A stretch of DNA of 64,000 nt from Dipteronia dyeriana (GCA_032871835.1 CM065300.1:4407768-4471767), one strand, 5' to 3'; positions 1 to 12,100 are shown, counted from the stretch's first letter. The notes: generated by a model not told the origin, from the sequence alone. Program-made: numbers and translations.

Positions 1-455
1 ATATCAATAGTAAGGACTAAGAAAAAAATTCATAAATAAACCACTGATATGCCCCTCTCAACCAAAAATTGAAGAAAAATATTTCATTCTACAGGGTTAA
101 ATCTATATAAGAGTAGAAGTCTAGCTAGGATGTCTATTGCATCATCCAAAGATAAAGAATCAAGAACATCAATTGTGCTCCATAACCTTAATCTTCACAA
201 CACACGATATATGTAAAAAAACCATACAAACATTCTCCTTGAAACCGTCAAAAACAGAACTTTATTTCTATACGGACTTGGACTGGAAAACTGTAAGGAT
301 AAATACAAGATAATAAAAGACAGAATCTATTGAACTAAATAAACCAAGCTTGAAACCAAGAGAATAACAAAATCAAGTTTCAAGGAAACCGTAAAACTGT
401 TTGAATTATATGATCCTTTAACAATTAACATATCCTAGTATCTAGATAAAGATCT
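1..455. repeat. 3' flank of mTERF-A, part of the duplicated unit
   Basis: No coding sequence is seen. The stretch around 330-455 recurs almost word for word at about 27775-27905 and, more diverged, at about 48655-48770, each time just 3' of an mTERF copy. The stretch around 230-300 resembles 21900-21970 and 34090-34150. These matches show that the duplicated unit included several hundred bases beyond the mTERF stop codon. Confidence 0.6.
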
Positions 456-1067
456 TTAAGTCATCTTATAAAGACTTAACTTCTCTCGGTAAAGCTTCAA
501 TAGCTCGGGAGCTTCATCAAAAGAATACAAAAAATTTCGCATGAAGGTTTTTTCAAGATACGTAAACAACGTAAATAAGTTAGTATTCTCCTTCTTAATT
601 AGACCTTTAGACAACAAAAAATGAAAAACAGCTGCCCTAGGAATAAACCTCTTATCCATGCTCAGACAAATAATGTAAGCACGTTTGGCAATAGCTGAAG
701 ACTCCAAACCCATTTTGTTCACAAAAAAGTCCATCACTGCCATAATCTTCTCCTTGGATGAAATCATACACGTTGGATACTTACGAAATGCAGCTGAAAA
801 CTTCTCCTCAGACCAACCCCACCTCCTGTTATAAATATCCACCTTACTTTCCCAATTGGTTCTGCCAATCGCTTTAGCATAAACCGCTATAATAAACTGT
901 GATTTTGCAGGATCAATACCCATTTCCTTCACAGCCTCCACGATCTCTTTAAACGTATCCAAGCTCGAATGGTAGAAGTGAGACCGCATTCAAAGAAACA
1001 TGACAATATTCCGATCTGGCACACCTATACCTCGTAAAACATCCACACTAGGTGCAATACAAGTTTG
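456..1067 (-). pseudogene. mTERF-A, 3' half (C-terminal part) of a gene split by a retrotransposon
   Basis: This encodes the C-terminal half of a plant mTERF protein, a family of helical-repeat proteins acting on organelle transcripts. The longest frame starts at 989 and reads through the family signature GWSEEKFSAAFRKYP and the segment KRFIPRAAVFHFLLSKGLI to a natural stop at 456. Upstream of 989 the frame is still recognisable (VPDRNIVMFL) but hits TGA where paralogs have Arg, so the methionine at 989 is only the first codon after a nonsense mutation. Homology ends abruptly at 1067 at a retrotransposon end and resumes at 19945. The gene is on the minus strand like its paralogs. The family is clear; loss of function is inferred from the stop, a frameshift in the other half and the 18.9-kb insertion. 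Confidence 0.88.
1063..1067. repeat. Target-site duplication gtttg, left copy
   Basis: The five bases gtttg directly precede the retrotransposon end TGTTGACAAA and recur at 19945-19949 directly after the other end (CCGTAACA). The mTERF-E paralog at about 49333 has one uninterrupted copy (caagtttgaacatcg), so this is a genuine 5-bp duplication made on insertion. Confidence 0.92.
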
Positions 1068-1443
1068 TGTTGACAAATTGGCTCAACTACCACCTTCTAT
1101 CTATCACCACCTACCCACCACCTACATTGTTGACATGTGGAAATCAAACCACCAACCATTAACCACCTTGTTGAAAATGGGTGAGGGTTGTTTCTGCCTT
1201 TCCCCTGTAAATAAGACCATCAGCAAAACAAGGGATATTAAGGGGCAAGGCAAGAAGCAATTCAGTATTCTGTGCTTCCAGAGAGAGTTCTTGAGAGTTG
1301 AGAGAAAACTCTGTTTTGTATTATTCTGAAATAATATTAGTTTGCTGCCTCCCTTGGAAGTAGGCAATTGCCGAACCACATGAATATCTGTTTTTGTGTG
1401 TTGTGTGCAATTTTCCGTTTAATTTCTTATCATTTCCGCAACA
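1068..1443 (+). repeat. Copia family A long terminal repeat, left outer copy
   Basis: It begins TGTTGAC and ends CCGCAACA, followed after three bases by a tRNA-Met primer site. Copies of the same repeat occur at 5481-5845, 13072-13454 (minus), 18248-18638 (minus) and 19571-19944, with partial copies at 5846-6057 (minus) and 12866-13018. The middle holds a TATA-like box (tgtaaataag; tataaata in the other copies). Its partner at the far end of the block is 19571-19944. Confidence 0.9.
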
Positions 1444-2135
1444 AATTGGTATCAAAGCTTTGGTTTTTTGTAAAGTCCAGAAATTTCGAAGTGCTCAAAT
1501 CGTTGTTTGGAGGATACCGTTGTGTTCCTCTCCGAAATACGATTCTAACGCCAGTGACCGCATCTAAAACAGAGCTCTAACGAACTCTCTAGCTTCGGTC
1601 AAAGTTCGATCAACATTGGAAAATTTTCCAGAATTTTTTCTGTAAATTTTCAAGGAAGAAGACACTGTAGCAGCCACGTCAGCTGCCACATCGTCGCACA
1701 GTCACACCAGTCACCCGCCACGTCAGTGGAATCAGCCACCAGATCATGCCACGTCAGCGACAGACAAGCGCCACGTCATCTCAATAAGGGTCGGTCAGCA
1801 GCCACGTCATCTCAATTAGGGTCGGTCAGAAGCCACGTCATCACCAGTCATCCGCCACATCAGTTACCGTCCACGTCAGCGACACGTCGTCAGTCAGAAT
1901 ATTCCGTTTTCGTCAGAATATTCTATTAGCCTAACAGAATATTCCTGAGTCAACTCGGTCCAGAAGTGCTTTTTGCCCAACTCAGTGCAATTTTCACCTG
2001 TTTTCGACCGAGTCGGACTAATTTCCAACTATTTCGACCGTTCCAGATGCAACTGTGCCATCAGTTTCAGCTAATTTTGCTTGTAAGTACTATTTGTGAC
2101 TTACTCACGCTTTATTAACTCTGTTTTCAGGCACG
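1444..2135 (+). promoter_or_regulatory. Untranslated leader of copia A with iterated CCACGTCA boxes
   Basis: This non-coding leader lies between the primer site and the gag start at 2136. From about 1670 to 1890 it carries seven copies of CCACGTCA within loosely repeated units. The antisense leader of the minus copy (17585-18247) has four TGACGTGG boxes at the equivalent place. ACGT-core sequences of this type are binding sites of plant bZIP factors, so a role in transcription of the element is possible but untested. Confidence 0.55.
1447..1458 (+). other. Primer binding site of copia A, tRNA-Met type
   Basis: tggtatcaaagc lies three bases after the LTR. It differs at one base from tggtatcagagc, the usual complement of the plant initiator tRNA-Met 3' end, which is present unaltered in the minus-strand copy at 18233-18244. 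Confidence 0.8.
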
Positions 2136-5100
2136 ATGGGTGATCCAGAAGCTAGAGAAAACTTGGAACAATCAACTGAACCTCAGACCTCGACATCAAC
2201 CAGTAGTTCTTAGCAAAGGAGCTCGATATCTAATGCAAAGTTTGATATTGAGAAGTTTGACGGCACCAACAACTTCGGCATCAACAACTTCGGCATCAAC
2301 AACTTCGGCATGTGGCAATGCGAAGTTATGGATTTGTTATTCCGGGAAGGATCAGATATTGCTTTAAGTTCCAAACCCAAGGATATTTCTGATGAAGATT
2401 GGAAATATGTAAATCGTCAAGCATGTGGAACAACGGTTGTGTCTAGCCAAGGACCAGAAGTACTTTGTCATGAAGGAGACTATGGCATCAAGTCTCTGGA
2501 AAAAGCTGGAGGACAAGTACATGACAAAAAGCATAGAGAACCGACTCTACCTGAAGAAGAAGCTTTTTTGATTCCAATACAAGAAAGGTATTTCTATGAT
2601 TGAGCATTTGGATAATTACAATAAAATTCTCGCTGATTTACAAAATTTAGATGTTGAAATTAGCGATGAGGATAAAGCACTACTATTGTTAAATTCCCTG
2701 TCTGATACATATGAACACTTAACCACAACTATGTTATATGGAAAGGATGAGGTTAAATTCATAGACGTTTCTAATGCTCTGATGAATAATGAGTATCAGA
2801 AGAAGGATCAGCTTGATCACAGATACTCAACATCAGAAGCACTGACTGTTTCCTGAGGCAGGACAGACAATAGAAGATCTGAAGTACATAGTGAGCGTGG
2901 TAATCTCGCTCGAAATCAAGAGGAGCATCTCGCTCAAAGCCAAGAGGAGGATCATAATTCATCTGCGAAGGACGAGTGTGCCTATTGTCATCAGAAAGGG
3001 CGCTGGAAGAAAGATTGTCCAAACAAGGACAAATCTAATATGAATGCTGCAGAAAAAACTGATGATGGAAAGGATTCAGCATTTACAGTTTCATCATCAG
3101 ACAACCATTCTAATAAATGGATTCTAGATTCCGGTTGTTCCTATCATATGTCCCAACAGGCAGTGGTTCTCAAGCTTCCAGGAGCTTGACGGGGAAGTTG
3201 TGCTTATGGGCAACGACAATACCTGTCTGACGAAAGGGATAGGAACTATTCATTTGAAGACGTACGATGGTACAACCAGACGATTGACAGACGTCAGGTA
3301 TGTCCCTGATTTGAAGAAGAACCGCAGGAGGGAAACTTTTTGCACTTGATGGGAAACTCCCAAGGAGGTATGGTCCGAACAACCTGTTTCTGATTATGAC
3401 CGATTACATATATTTGGATGTCCAGCATACTTTCATGTTACTGAATCCAAACTGGATCCTCGAGCCAAGAAAGCTATTTTTGTGGGATTTGGTGAAGGAG
3501 TTAAGGGATTCAAACTATGGAATTCCGAGTCAAAAGATCATCGTGAGTCGAGATGTTACCTTTAACGAATCTGCAATGCTGAAGCAGACACCTCGAGACA
3601 GAGAATGAGAATCCAAATTCTCTACGACATGTAGAGTTTGAGACTCCCAAGAAGTCAGAAAAGGCTTCTCCGATAGTCGATCATCCTGATGATGATCTTG
3701 ATAGCCAGGACGAGATATCAGTTGAGGTAGAGGATACAACACCACTATCTGAGATCATACAACAAACTGAATCTATTGCCACCAACAGACCGAAAAGAGA
3801 TATTCGGAGGCCTGCTCGTTACACAGATATGGTGGCATACGCTCTTCCAGTGACTGATGATGAAGTCCTGTACACATATAGAGAACCTATGGACTGTACG
3901 GACAATGTTAAGTGGAAGATGGCAATGGATGAGGAGATGAAATCACTTCACCAAAATGAAACTTGGAAGCTGACACAACTTCCAAGGGGAAAAAGAGCTA
4001 TTGGGTGCAAATGGGTTTATGCCAAGAAGAAAGGTGCTCCTGGCAAAGACAACATCAGATACAAAGCCAGATTGGTAGCGAAAGGATACGCACAGAAAGA
4101 AGGAATAGACTACAATGAGGTATTCTCACCAGTTGTCAAGCATTCGTCTGTTCGGATCCTACTGGCTTTGGTCGCACAATTTGATCTCGAGTTAGCTCAA
4201 CTCGACGTAAAGACTGCATTTCTCCATGGTACTTTGAACGAAGAAATTTATGTCTCAGCCAGAAGGGTTCAAAGTTCCAGGACATGAGAATTGGGCTTGC
4301 AAGCTAAACAAGTCCTTGTACGGTTTGAAACAGTCACCGCGATAGTGGTACAAGCGGTTTGACAGCTTCATGCTGACTCAGAAGTACACACGTAATCATT
4401 TTGATCACTGTGTATGCTTTTGCAAACTCCAAGAGGGTATATTTGTCTATTTGCTCTTATATGTGGATGATATGCTGATAGCATCTAAGAACAAGGTGGA
4501 GATCGATAGGCTGAAGGCTCAATTGAGCTCAGAATTCGACATGAAAGATCTTGGAGAGGCCAAGAAGATTCTTGGTATGGAGATCAAAAGGGACAGAGCA
4601 AAAGGTACCATTTGTTTGACACAGACTCGGTATTTGAAGACTGTGCTTCAAAGGTTTGGCATTGATAGCGAGTCTAAACCAGTAAGCACATCGTTGGCTC
4701 CACATTTCAAGCTGAGTGCACTGATGTCACCGACTACTGATGATGCAAAGAGAGAAATTGATCATGTTCCTTATGCAAATGCAGTTGGTGCCTTAATGTA
4801 TGCGATGGTGTGTACCAGACCCGACATTTCACACGCCGTAAGTATGGTGAGCCGTTACATGCACAATCCTGGTAAGGGTCACTGGCAAGCTGTGAAATGG
4901 ATTTTACGGTATATCCATGGTACTGTAGATGTTAGTTTGAAGTTCGAGAGAGATCAGACGATTGACAAACATGTCGTAGGATATATTGATTCTGATTATG
5001 CCGATCTACTACTGGTTATGTGTTCATTATGGCAGGAGGAGGACCAGTAAGTTGGAGATCAACTTTACAGTCAACAGTGACTTTGTCTACTACTGAGGCT

Positions 5101-5430
5101 GAGTATATGGCTGTAACAAAAGCTTTCAAAGAAGCCATTTGGTTTCGTGGTTTAATCAAGGATTTGGGCATTGTTCAGAAAATTGTGGAGATTTTCTGTG
5201 ACAACCAGAGTGCCATTTGTTTGGCAAATAACCAAGTCCATCATGTCTGCACCAAGCATATAGACGTACGTTACCATTTTGTTCGTGAAATAGTAGATGA
5301 AGGGAACATTCTACTCCAGAAAATCGAAACTGCAGACAAACCTACAGATATGTTAACAAAGGTGGTAACAGGGATCAAGTTCCAACATCGCTTGGACTTG
5401 ATCAATATCTCTCGAGCTCGTATCGCCTAA
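2136..5430 (+). pseudogene. Copia A gag-pol, internally deleted copy
   Basis: This is the polyprotein of a Ty1/copia retrotransposon. The start MGDPEA at 2136 matches the minus-strand copy. In order: a gag region with an early TAG and frame changes, a CCHC zinc knuckle (CAYCHQKGRWKKDCP, about 2980-3020), the protease motif WILDSGCSYHM (about 3118), then a deletion that joins the post-protease region to the C-terminal integrase region near 3325. Reverse transcriptase follows with QLDVKTAFLHG (about 4200) and YVDD (about 4463), then RNase H with STTEAEYMA (about 5090). The integrase catalytic core is missing. Further breaks lie near 4255 and 5000, the latter a short deletion in RNase H. In gag, the codons for NNFGI are repeated in tandem (about 2263-2310). 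It cannot make a functional polyprotein. Confidence 0.88.
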
Positions 5431-5480
5431 GGGTGTAATGGAGGCATCATTGATTGGTTGATTCTCGCCAAGGTGGAGAT

Positions 5481-5845
5481 TGTTGACAAATTGGCTCAAC
5501 TACCACCTTCTATCTACCACCACCTACATTGTTGACAATGTGGAAATCAAACCACCAACCATTAACCACTTTGTTGAAAATGGGGGAGGGTTGTCTCTGC
5601 CTTTCCCCTATAAATAAGACCATCAGCAAAACAAGAGATATTAAGAGGCAATGCAAGAAGCAATTCAGTATTCAGTGCTTCCAGAGAGAGTTCTTGAGAG
5701 TTGAGAGAAAAGCTCTGTTTTTATCATTTCTGAAATAATATAGTTTGCTGCCTCCCGTGGACGTAGGCAATTGCCAAAGCACGTAAATATCTGTGTTTTT
5801 GTGTTGTGTGCACTTTTCTCTATATTTTTGGTCATTTCCGCAACA
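5481..5845 (+). repeat. Copia family A LTR, 3' LTR of the left copy
   Basis: It begins TGTTGACAAA right after the purine-rich run aaggtggagat and ends CCGCAACA. Together with 1068-1443 it brackets the deleted gag-pol. At 5846 the sequence switches to an inverted piece of the same repeat, so the normal host flank is absent. Confidence 0.87.
5609..5616 (+). promoter_or_regulatory. TATA box candidate in copia A LTR
   Basis: tataaata lies in the middle of the LTR and is conserved in most copies (for example near 13006, and in reverse near 18478). This is the expected position for the retrotransposon promoter; the start site is not determinable here. Confidence 0.5.
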
Positions 5846-6057
5846 AATTGGGGGGCATTCCGAGAAGATTTGTGGGAAGTCAAAGTTTATTGGTGGTTTG
5901 TTGATGGTCTTATTTATAGGGAAAAGACATAGACAACCCTCCCCCATTTTCAACAAGGTGGTTAATGGTTGGTGGTTTGATTTCCACATTGTCACAAATG
6001 TAGGTGGTGGGTAAGTGGTGGTAGATAGAAGGTGGTAGTTGAGCCAATTTATCAACA

Positions 6058-6376
6058 ATCTCCACCTTGGCGAGAATCCACCAATCAATGCTGCCTCCAT
6101 TACGCCCTTAGACGATACGAGCTCGAGAGTTATTGATCAAGTCCAAGCAATGTTGGAACTTGATCCTTGTTACCACCTTTGTTAACATATCTGCAGAATT
6201 GTCTGCAGTTCTGATTTTCTGGAGTAGAATGTTCCCTTCATCTACTATTTCTCAAACAAAATGGTAACGTACGTCTATATGCTTGGTGCAGACATAATGG
6301 ACTTGGTTCTTTGCCAAACAAATGGCACTCTGGCTGTCACAGAAAATCTCCACACTTTTCTGAACAATGCCCAAAG
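6058..6376 (-). pseudogene. Copia A deletion derivative: RNase H tail joined to the leader start
   Basis: On the minus strand an LTR tail and primer site (tggtatcaaagc) run directly into the last part of RNase H (gctttgggcattgttcag), skipping the whole of gag, protease, integrase and reverse transcriptase. The end of the RNase H frame and the purine run before the next LTR remain. The identical junction occurs at about 12550 on the plus strand, so the deletion arose once and was copied with the inverted repeat. Confidence 0.75.
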
Positions 6377-6445
6377 CTTTGATACCAATTTGTTGCGGAA
6401 TTGACCAGAAATTAAACGGAAAAATGCACACAACACAAAAAAACA

Positions 6446-6498
6446 GAATGCCCCAATATACTTTGACTTCGTTTGGTCAAAGTTTATTGGGGGAATTC
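6446..6498. repeat. Short palindrome in the left inverted-repeat arm
   Basis: gaatgccccaatatactttgac and its near-perfect reverse complement are separated by about 8 bases, giving a hairpin with arms of roughly 22 bases. A second copy lies at 12426-12479. It marks the join between the A LTR tail and the antisense reverse transcriptase scrap. Confidence 0.75.
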
Positions 6499-6693
6499 TA
6501 AACCTGTAAGTACACCATTGGCTCCACATTTCAAGCTGAGTGCACTGATGTCGCCGACTACTGATGATGCAAAGAGGGAAATGGATCATGTTCCTTATGC
6601 AAATGGATGGTGGTTGGATCCATGTGATGGCCGGTTTCTAGAAGGGTGGTGGGAAGTCAAAGTTTATTTTTCAACATCCTCCCTTATACTTTT

Positions 6694-7532
6694 CCAAACT
6701 CCAAGATGATACATTTGTCTATTTGCTCTTATATTTGGATGATATGCTTATAGCATCTAAGAGCAAGGTGGAGATCGATAGGCTGAAGGCTTAATTGAGC
6801 TCAGAGTTTGACATGAAGGATCTTGAAGAGGCCAAGAAGATTCTTGGTATGGAGATCAAAAGGGACAGAGCAAAAGGGACCATTTGTTTGACACAGACTC
6901 AGTATTTGAAGACTGTGCTTCAGAGGTTTGGCATTGATAGAAAGTCTAAACCTGTAAGCACACTGTTGGCTCCACATTTCAAGTTGAGTTCACTGTTGTC
7001 ACCGACCACTGATGATGCAAATAGGGAAATGGATCATGTTCCTTATGCAAATACAGTTGGTGCCTTAATGTATGCGATGGTGTGTACCAGACCCGACATT
7101 TCACACGCCGTAAGTATAGTGAACCGTTACATGCACAATCCTGGTAAGGGCCACTGGCAAGCTGTGAAATGGATTTTACGATATATCCATGGTACTGTAG
7201 ATGTTGGTTTGAAGTTCGAGAGAGATCAGATGATTGACAAACATGTCGTAGGATATATTGATTCTGATTATGTTGGTGATTTGAATAAGCGTCGATCTAC
7301 TACTAGTTATATGTTCACTATGGCTGGAGGACCAGTAAGTCGGAGATCAACTTTACAGTCAATAGTGGCATTGTCTACGACTGAGGCAGAGTATAAGGTT
7401 GTAACAGAAGCTTTCAAAGAAGCCATTTGGTTTCGTTGTTTAATCAAGGATTTGGGCATTGTTCAGAAAAGTGTGGAGATTTTATGTGACAACTAGAGTG
7501 CTATTTGTTTGGCAAAGAACCATGTCCATCAT
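6694..7532 (+). pseudogene. Copia A reverse transcriptase/RNase H fragment
   Basis: The fragment starts in mid reverse transcriptase (the YVDD region is altered to YLDD near 6733). It continues through the segment with KRDRAKGTICLTQ, the RNase H start DSDYVGDLNKRRSTTSY, and STTEAEYK, to a TAG at about 7494 where other copies read NQSAI. It ends at about 7532, where the family B sequence begins. No LTR of its own is present. It has several stops and is not functional. Confidence 0.82.
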
Positions 7533-7599
7533 GTTTTACTCGGAATTCTCTCTCAGAGGTGCACCACAAGTAACCTCAACAATACCATTCCACCAACAG

Positions 7600-7611
7600 T
7601 GGTATCAGAGC
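7600..7611 (+). other. Primer binding site of copia B
   Basis: tggtatcagagc is the standard 12-base complement of the plant initiator tRNA-Met 3' end and starts one base after the inferred LTR end at 7598. Confidence 0.85.
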
Positions 7612-8197
7612 TCAAGAGAACCAGAAACTCAAAGAACAGAGGTCGAAAACGAATTTGCTCAGAAATCAAAGTGTTCAAAATCCATTTTTGATCACACCGG
7701 AGTGTTCTACTCATCGTCAGAAATTTAACGGTGAAAACGCCATTCAAATCGAAGCACCAGAGAGGCCGCACGCGCCGCAAGAAGTTGGAGAGTGAGATCA
7801 CACGCAGACCCAGCCCGGTACTTCACCAACACGCGCCGATCATCTTCCTCGCCCGCTTTACAGGATCTGACTCGAAGTCTGATCCATCATCTCGGTACCA
7901 AATCCTACCCGACATTCGTTTGACCTGACCCGACCCGAAGACCCGTTACTATTCCAGCATTGATGACGTCACTAACGGCGTTATAACGGCTGGAATATTC
8001 CGTCAGTCAAGGGGATATTCCATTATCTTTGGTTGTTATTTCCAAAAAGTTTGACGGCTCGTTTCGGATGCTTCCGAACTCGTTTGTTGACAAACGCAGA
8101 CTGGTTTCCAAGGTTTTGGACCATTCCGGACGCAACCGTGCACTCCGTTTTTGCAAATTCTGACTCCAGATTTGTGATCTACGCATTTTAAGTCTCG

Positions 8198-9138
8198 ATG
8201 GCCAACGGTAACGCACATGTTATCATCCCGAAGCTCACTAAAGACAACTATGACAATTGGTGCATACAAATGAGAGATTTACTAGGCTCTCAAGATGTTA
8301 TGGACATTATGGAAGATGGATATACAGAAGCTGAAAGAACCATGACAAAAGCTCAAATATCGACTCTCAAAGCCGATCGAAAGAGGGATTGTAAAGCAAA
8401 GTCTAGAATCTATCAAGGGCTAGACGAAGCAACGTTCGAGATCATGGCATCCGCTAAGTAGTCAAAAGAGGTCTGGGACACCCTTCTCAAAACCTACAAA
8501 AGTGCCGACAAAGTGAAAAGGATCCGTCTTCAAACTCTACGAGGTGAGTTCGAATCCCTACGAATGAAATCTAGTGAATCTATTGCTGAGTTCTATACAC
8601 GAGTTATGGTCGTTGTGAATCAGCTAAGAAGAAATGGAGAAACTCTCACAGACATGAGAATTTTAGAGAAAATTTTACGATCATTAGATCCAAAGTTTGA
8701 CTTCATAGTTGTGGCTCTGGAAGAGACAAAAGATCTAGAGACGATGTCTGTCGAAGAACTTGTGGGATCATTGCAAGCCCATGAGCAGAAAGTCACAAGA
8801 AGAAGTGACGACAAAGTATTGAAGCAAGCTCTCCAGTCAAAACTCTCCCTCAATGAAAAAGATATGAGCAAGGGGGGACCTCACAACAAGGAAGAGAACA
8901 AGGTAGAGGATCTCGTGGAAGAGGTTTAGGAAATGCTGAAACCAGGAGTAGATGCAGAGGAGGAAGAGACGCAAACAGAGGAGGACGTGGACAACAGAAC
9001 TATATCCCACGAGGAAGAGGATGAGGAAGAAAAGACAGGTACAACAATTGCCCGAACATTGACAAAAGAAATGTTCAATGCTATAACTGCCACAAATATG
9101 GTCACTATAGCAACGAGTGCAGAAGCCCGTCAAATGAA
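8198..9138 (+). pseudogene. Copia B gag
   Basis: The gag frame starts at 8198 (MANGNAHVIIPKLTKDNYDN), a typical copia gag opening with the KLTKDNYDNW motif. A TAG interrupts at about 8459 (between SAK and SKEVWDTLL), after which the same frame continues through the UBN2-type region to about 8928. A frameshift lies in the glycine/arginine-rich stretch. The CCHC knuckle CYNCHKYGHYSNEC is read in a different frame at about 9080-9125, leading into pol. About 5 to 6 kb would be usual for an intact copia, and internal length here is near normal, so this copy is decayed rather than deleted. Confidence 0.85.
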
Positions 9139-12100
9139 GTGAATGAAAATTCCAACTTTGCAAAGAAAGGGCAAGTTGAAGGAGAATCGTTGATGTTGAT
9201 GGCACACAACTCAACATTTCAAAACCAAAATGTTTGGTTTCTTGATTTTGGAGGCAGCAACCATATGATTGGCAGAAAAGACTTATTCACTGAACTTGAT
9301 GAGAAAGTTTGCGGAGAAATCTCATTTGGCGACCTATCTAAAATCCCTATCCAAGGAAGAGGAGATGTCATGATCAAGCAGAAGAATAGAAATCATGCTT
9401 TCATCTCAAATGTCTATTATGTTCCAGACATGAAGACAAACATCCTAAGTCTCGGACAACTGTTGGAGAAAGGCTACCACATTACCCTTCAAAATATGCA
9501 ACTCACCATCACAGATGCTCGAGGAAAGCTGGTTACCCGAGTCCAGATGACGAAGAATAGGATGTTCCCTCTCGCAATTCATCATGATACGCCAAGATGT
9601 TTGACAGTCATCATCGATGACAAAGATTGGTTGTGGCATCTAAAGTATGGACATCTCAATTTTGAAAGTTTAAAGCAACTGGGAAGTAAGAAGATGGTGT
9701 AAGGATTGTCAAACATCCATCACCCAAATGAGATGTGTGAAAATTGTGTTCTCAGTAAACAACACATAAATAGATTCGGAAAGAAGGCAAATTGGAAAGC
9801 AACCATGCCACTTGAGCTCGTTCACACAGATGTGTGTGGTCTATTGACGCCAGTATCAAATGGACAGAATCAATACTTCCTCACCTTAATTGACGACTAC
9901 AGCACAAAGACTTGGGTTTATTTTCTAAAAAGGAAGTCTAAAGTATTTGATTACTTTAAAGAGTTCAAAACTCTTGTGGAGAAGCAAAGTGTCTACTACA
10001 TCAAAACACTGAGATCAGATCAAGGTGGAGAATACACTGCAGGTGCTTTCCAGGAATTCCTTAAGCAACAAGGAATCAGACATCAGTTTACACCAGCTTA
10101 TACTCCTCAGTTAAACGATGTAGCTGAAAAGAAGAATCAAACAATCCTTAACATGGTCAGAAGCATGTTAAAGGATAAAAACATGCCTAACAGTTTTTGG
10201 GCTGAAGCAGTCTTGTGTGCGGTATATCTACAAAACAGATGTCCTACGAAGAGTCTTGATACAAGGACACCGCAAGAAGCATGGAGCACTCACAAACCAA
10301 GTGTGAGTCACCTTAGAGTTTTTGGCTTCATTGCCTACATCAAGGTCTCAGAAGCAAGAAGAACGAAGCTTGAAGATAAAGGAGAAAAGTGTATCCCGGT
10401 TGGATACGGTGATAGAACTATGGGTTACCGGCTATACAACCCCATCACCAAGAAAGTGATCTTCAGCAGGGATGTCATTTTTGAAGAAAATGAATCCTGG
10501 AATTAGGATCAGAACAAAGCTTCCAGAAGTGCAGAGTTGATATCTGAAGAAGAGACGAGAAGTGGCTACAGAGCCACAAACACCCAAAAATCAGCAGACT
10601 CCTCAACGTGGTTCCCTTTCACCACAAATGTATGATTCTCCATCACCGATTGAACGTGATTTTTCAGATATGATGTCTAGAGGGACACGTAGCCTAGAAG
10701 ATCTGTATGAAAATACATAACAGGTGGAAGAAGACATTACTTTGTCTTGTCTGCTGATGACAAGTGATCCAGTTAGTTTTGAAGAGGCTAACCAAGAAGG
10801 AAAATGGAGAAGTGCAATGAATGAAGAGATTCGATCCATTGAAAAGAACAAGACATGGGAGTTGACTAATCTCCCAAAAGGCCGAAAAACCATCGGAGTA
10901 AAATGGGTCTACAAGACCAAAAGTAATGCGAAAGGAGAAGTCCAGAGATACAAGGCAAGACTTGTAGCAAAAGGCTACAAACAGAAAGAAAGAGTTGATT
11001 ACAGAGAAGTTTTTGCCCCGGTTGCCAGACTAGAGACCATCAGATTGCTAATATCATTAGCAGCCCAGAAGAGTTGGAAAATTTACCAACTTTGCGTAAA
11101 GTCAGCATTCCTAAATGGCTTTCTTGAAGAAGAAATCTATGTGGAACAACCACCTGGATATGTGTAGAAAGGCAATGAAGATAAAGTTTGCAGACTGAAG
11201 AAAGCTCTATATGGTTTGAAGCAAACACCCCGTGCATGGAACATGAGGATTGATGATTACTTTTAAGAGAACGGATTCGAGAAATGTTTGTATAAGCATG
11301 CACTATATTTGAGGAAGAAGACTGATGGAAGCCTGTTATATGCATGCCTATACGTTGATGACTTGATCTTCGCCGGCAATAATCCAGCCATGTTTGAAGA
11401 TTTCAAACGGAGAATGGTGAAAGAATTTGAGATGACTAACATTGGTCTAATGGCTCATTTTCTTGGTATTGAAGTTGTGCAAAGCGAAAAAGGTATCTTC
11501 ATCTCCCAGAGTATCTATGCAACAGAAATTCTGAAGAGATTTGGTATGGAAAAATGCAATCCTGTCACAACTCAAGAGCATGGTTGGAAGCCTGAGATAC
11601 TTGACGTGTACCATGCCAGATATACTTTATGGAGTTGGACTAGTCAGCAGATACATGGAGACTCCTGACCAGTCTCACCTAAATGCTGCAAAGAGGATAC
11701 TTCGCTACACGAAAGGTACAATTGATGATGGTATATTTTATACCAAATGGAAGATTGCAGGTTGATTGGCTATTCAGACAGTGATTGGGGAAGAGATCTG
11801 GATGAACGTAAAAGCACGACAGGCTTTACGTTTTTTATGGGAGATATAGCGTTCACACGGTCATCCAAAAAGCAAGCCATTGTGACACTGTCATCATGTG
11901 AAGCTGAGTACGTTGATGCCTGCTCAGCTGTTTGTCATGGTATCTGGATCAGGAATGTGTTGCAGTACTTGGGATTTCCACAAGATAATCCCACAGAGGT
12001 CTACATCGACAATCGATCAGCGATTGCGCTATCATGGAATCCAGTATTCCATGAAAGAAGCAAACATATTGATACGCGGTATCATTTCATTAGAGAGCAT

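Larger units (their letters stand above)
5846..6693 (-). repeat. Left arm of a 0.85-kb inverted repeat built from copia pieces
   Basis: Read on the minus strand from 6693 inward, the arm carries the start of a family B LTR (TGTTGAAAAATAAAC), an antisense scrap of family A reverse transcriptase, a hairpin, the tail of an A LTR with primer site, the 3' end of A RNase H, and the 5' half of an A LTR. The same order is found on the plus strand at 12248-13071. The arms enclose about 5.55 kb containing family B. Confidence 0.8.

Noticed and set aside
1122..1379. Open frames within copia A LTRs on both strands, repeated at 5672, 12909, 13186 and 18356
   Set aside because: They recur only because the LTR recurs, and lie in a non-coding promoter/terminator region.
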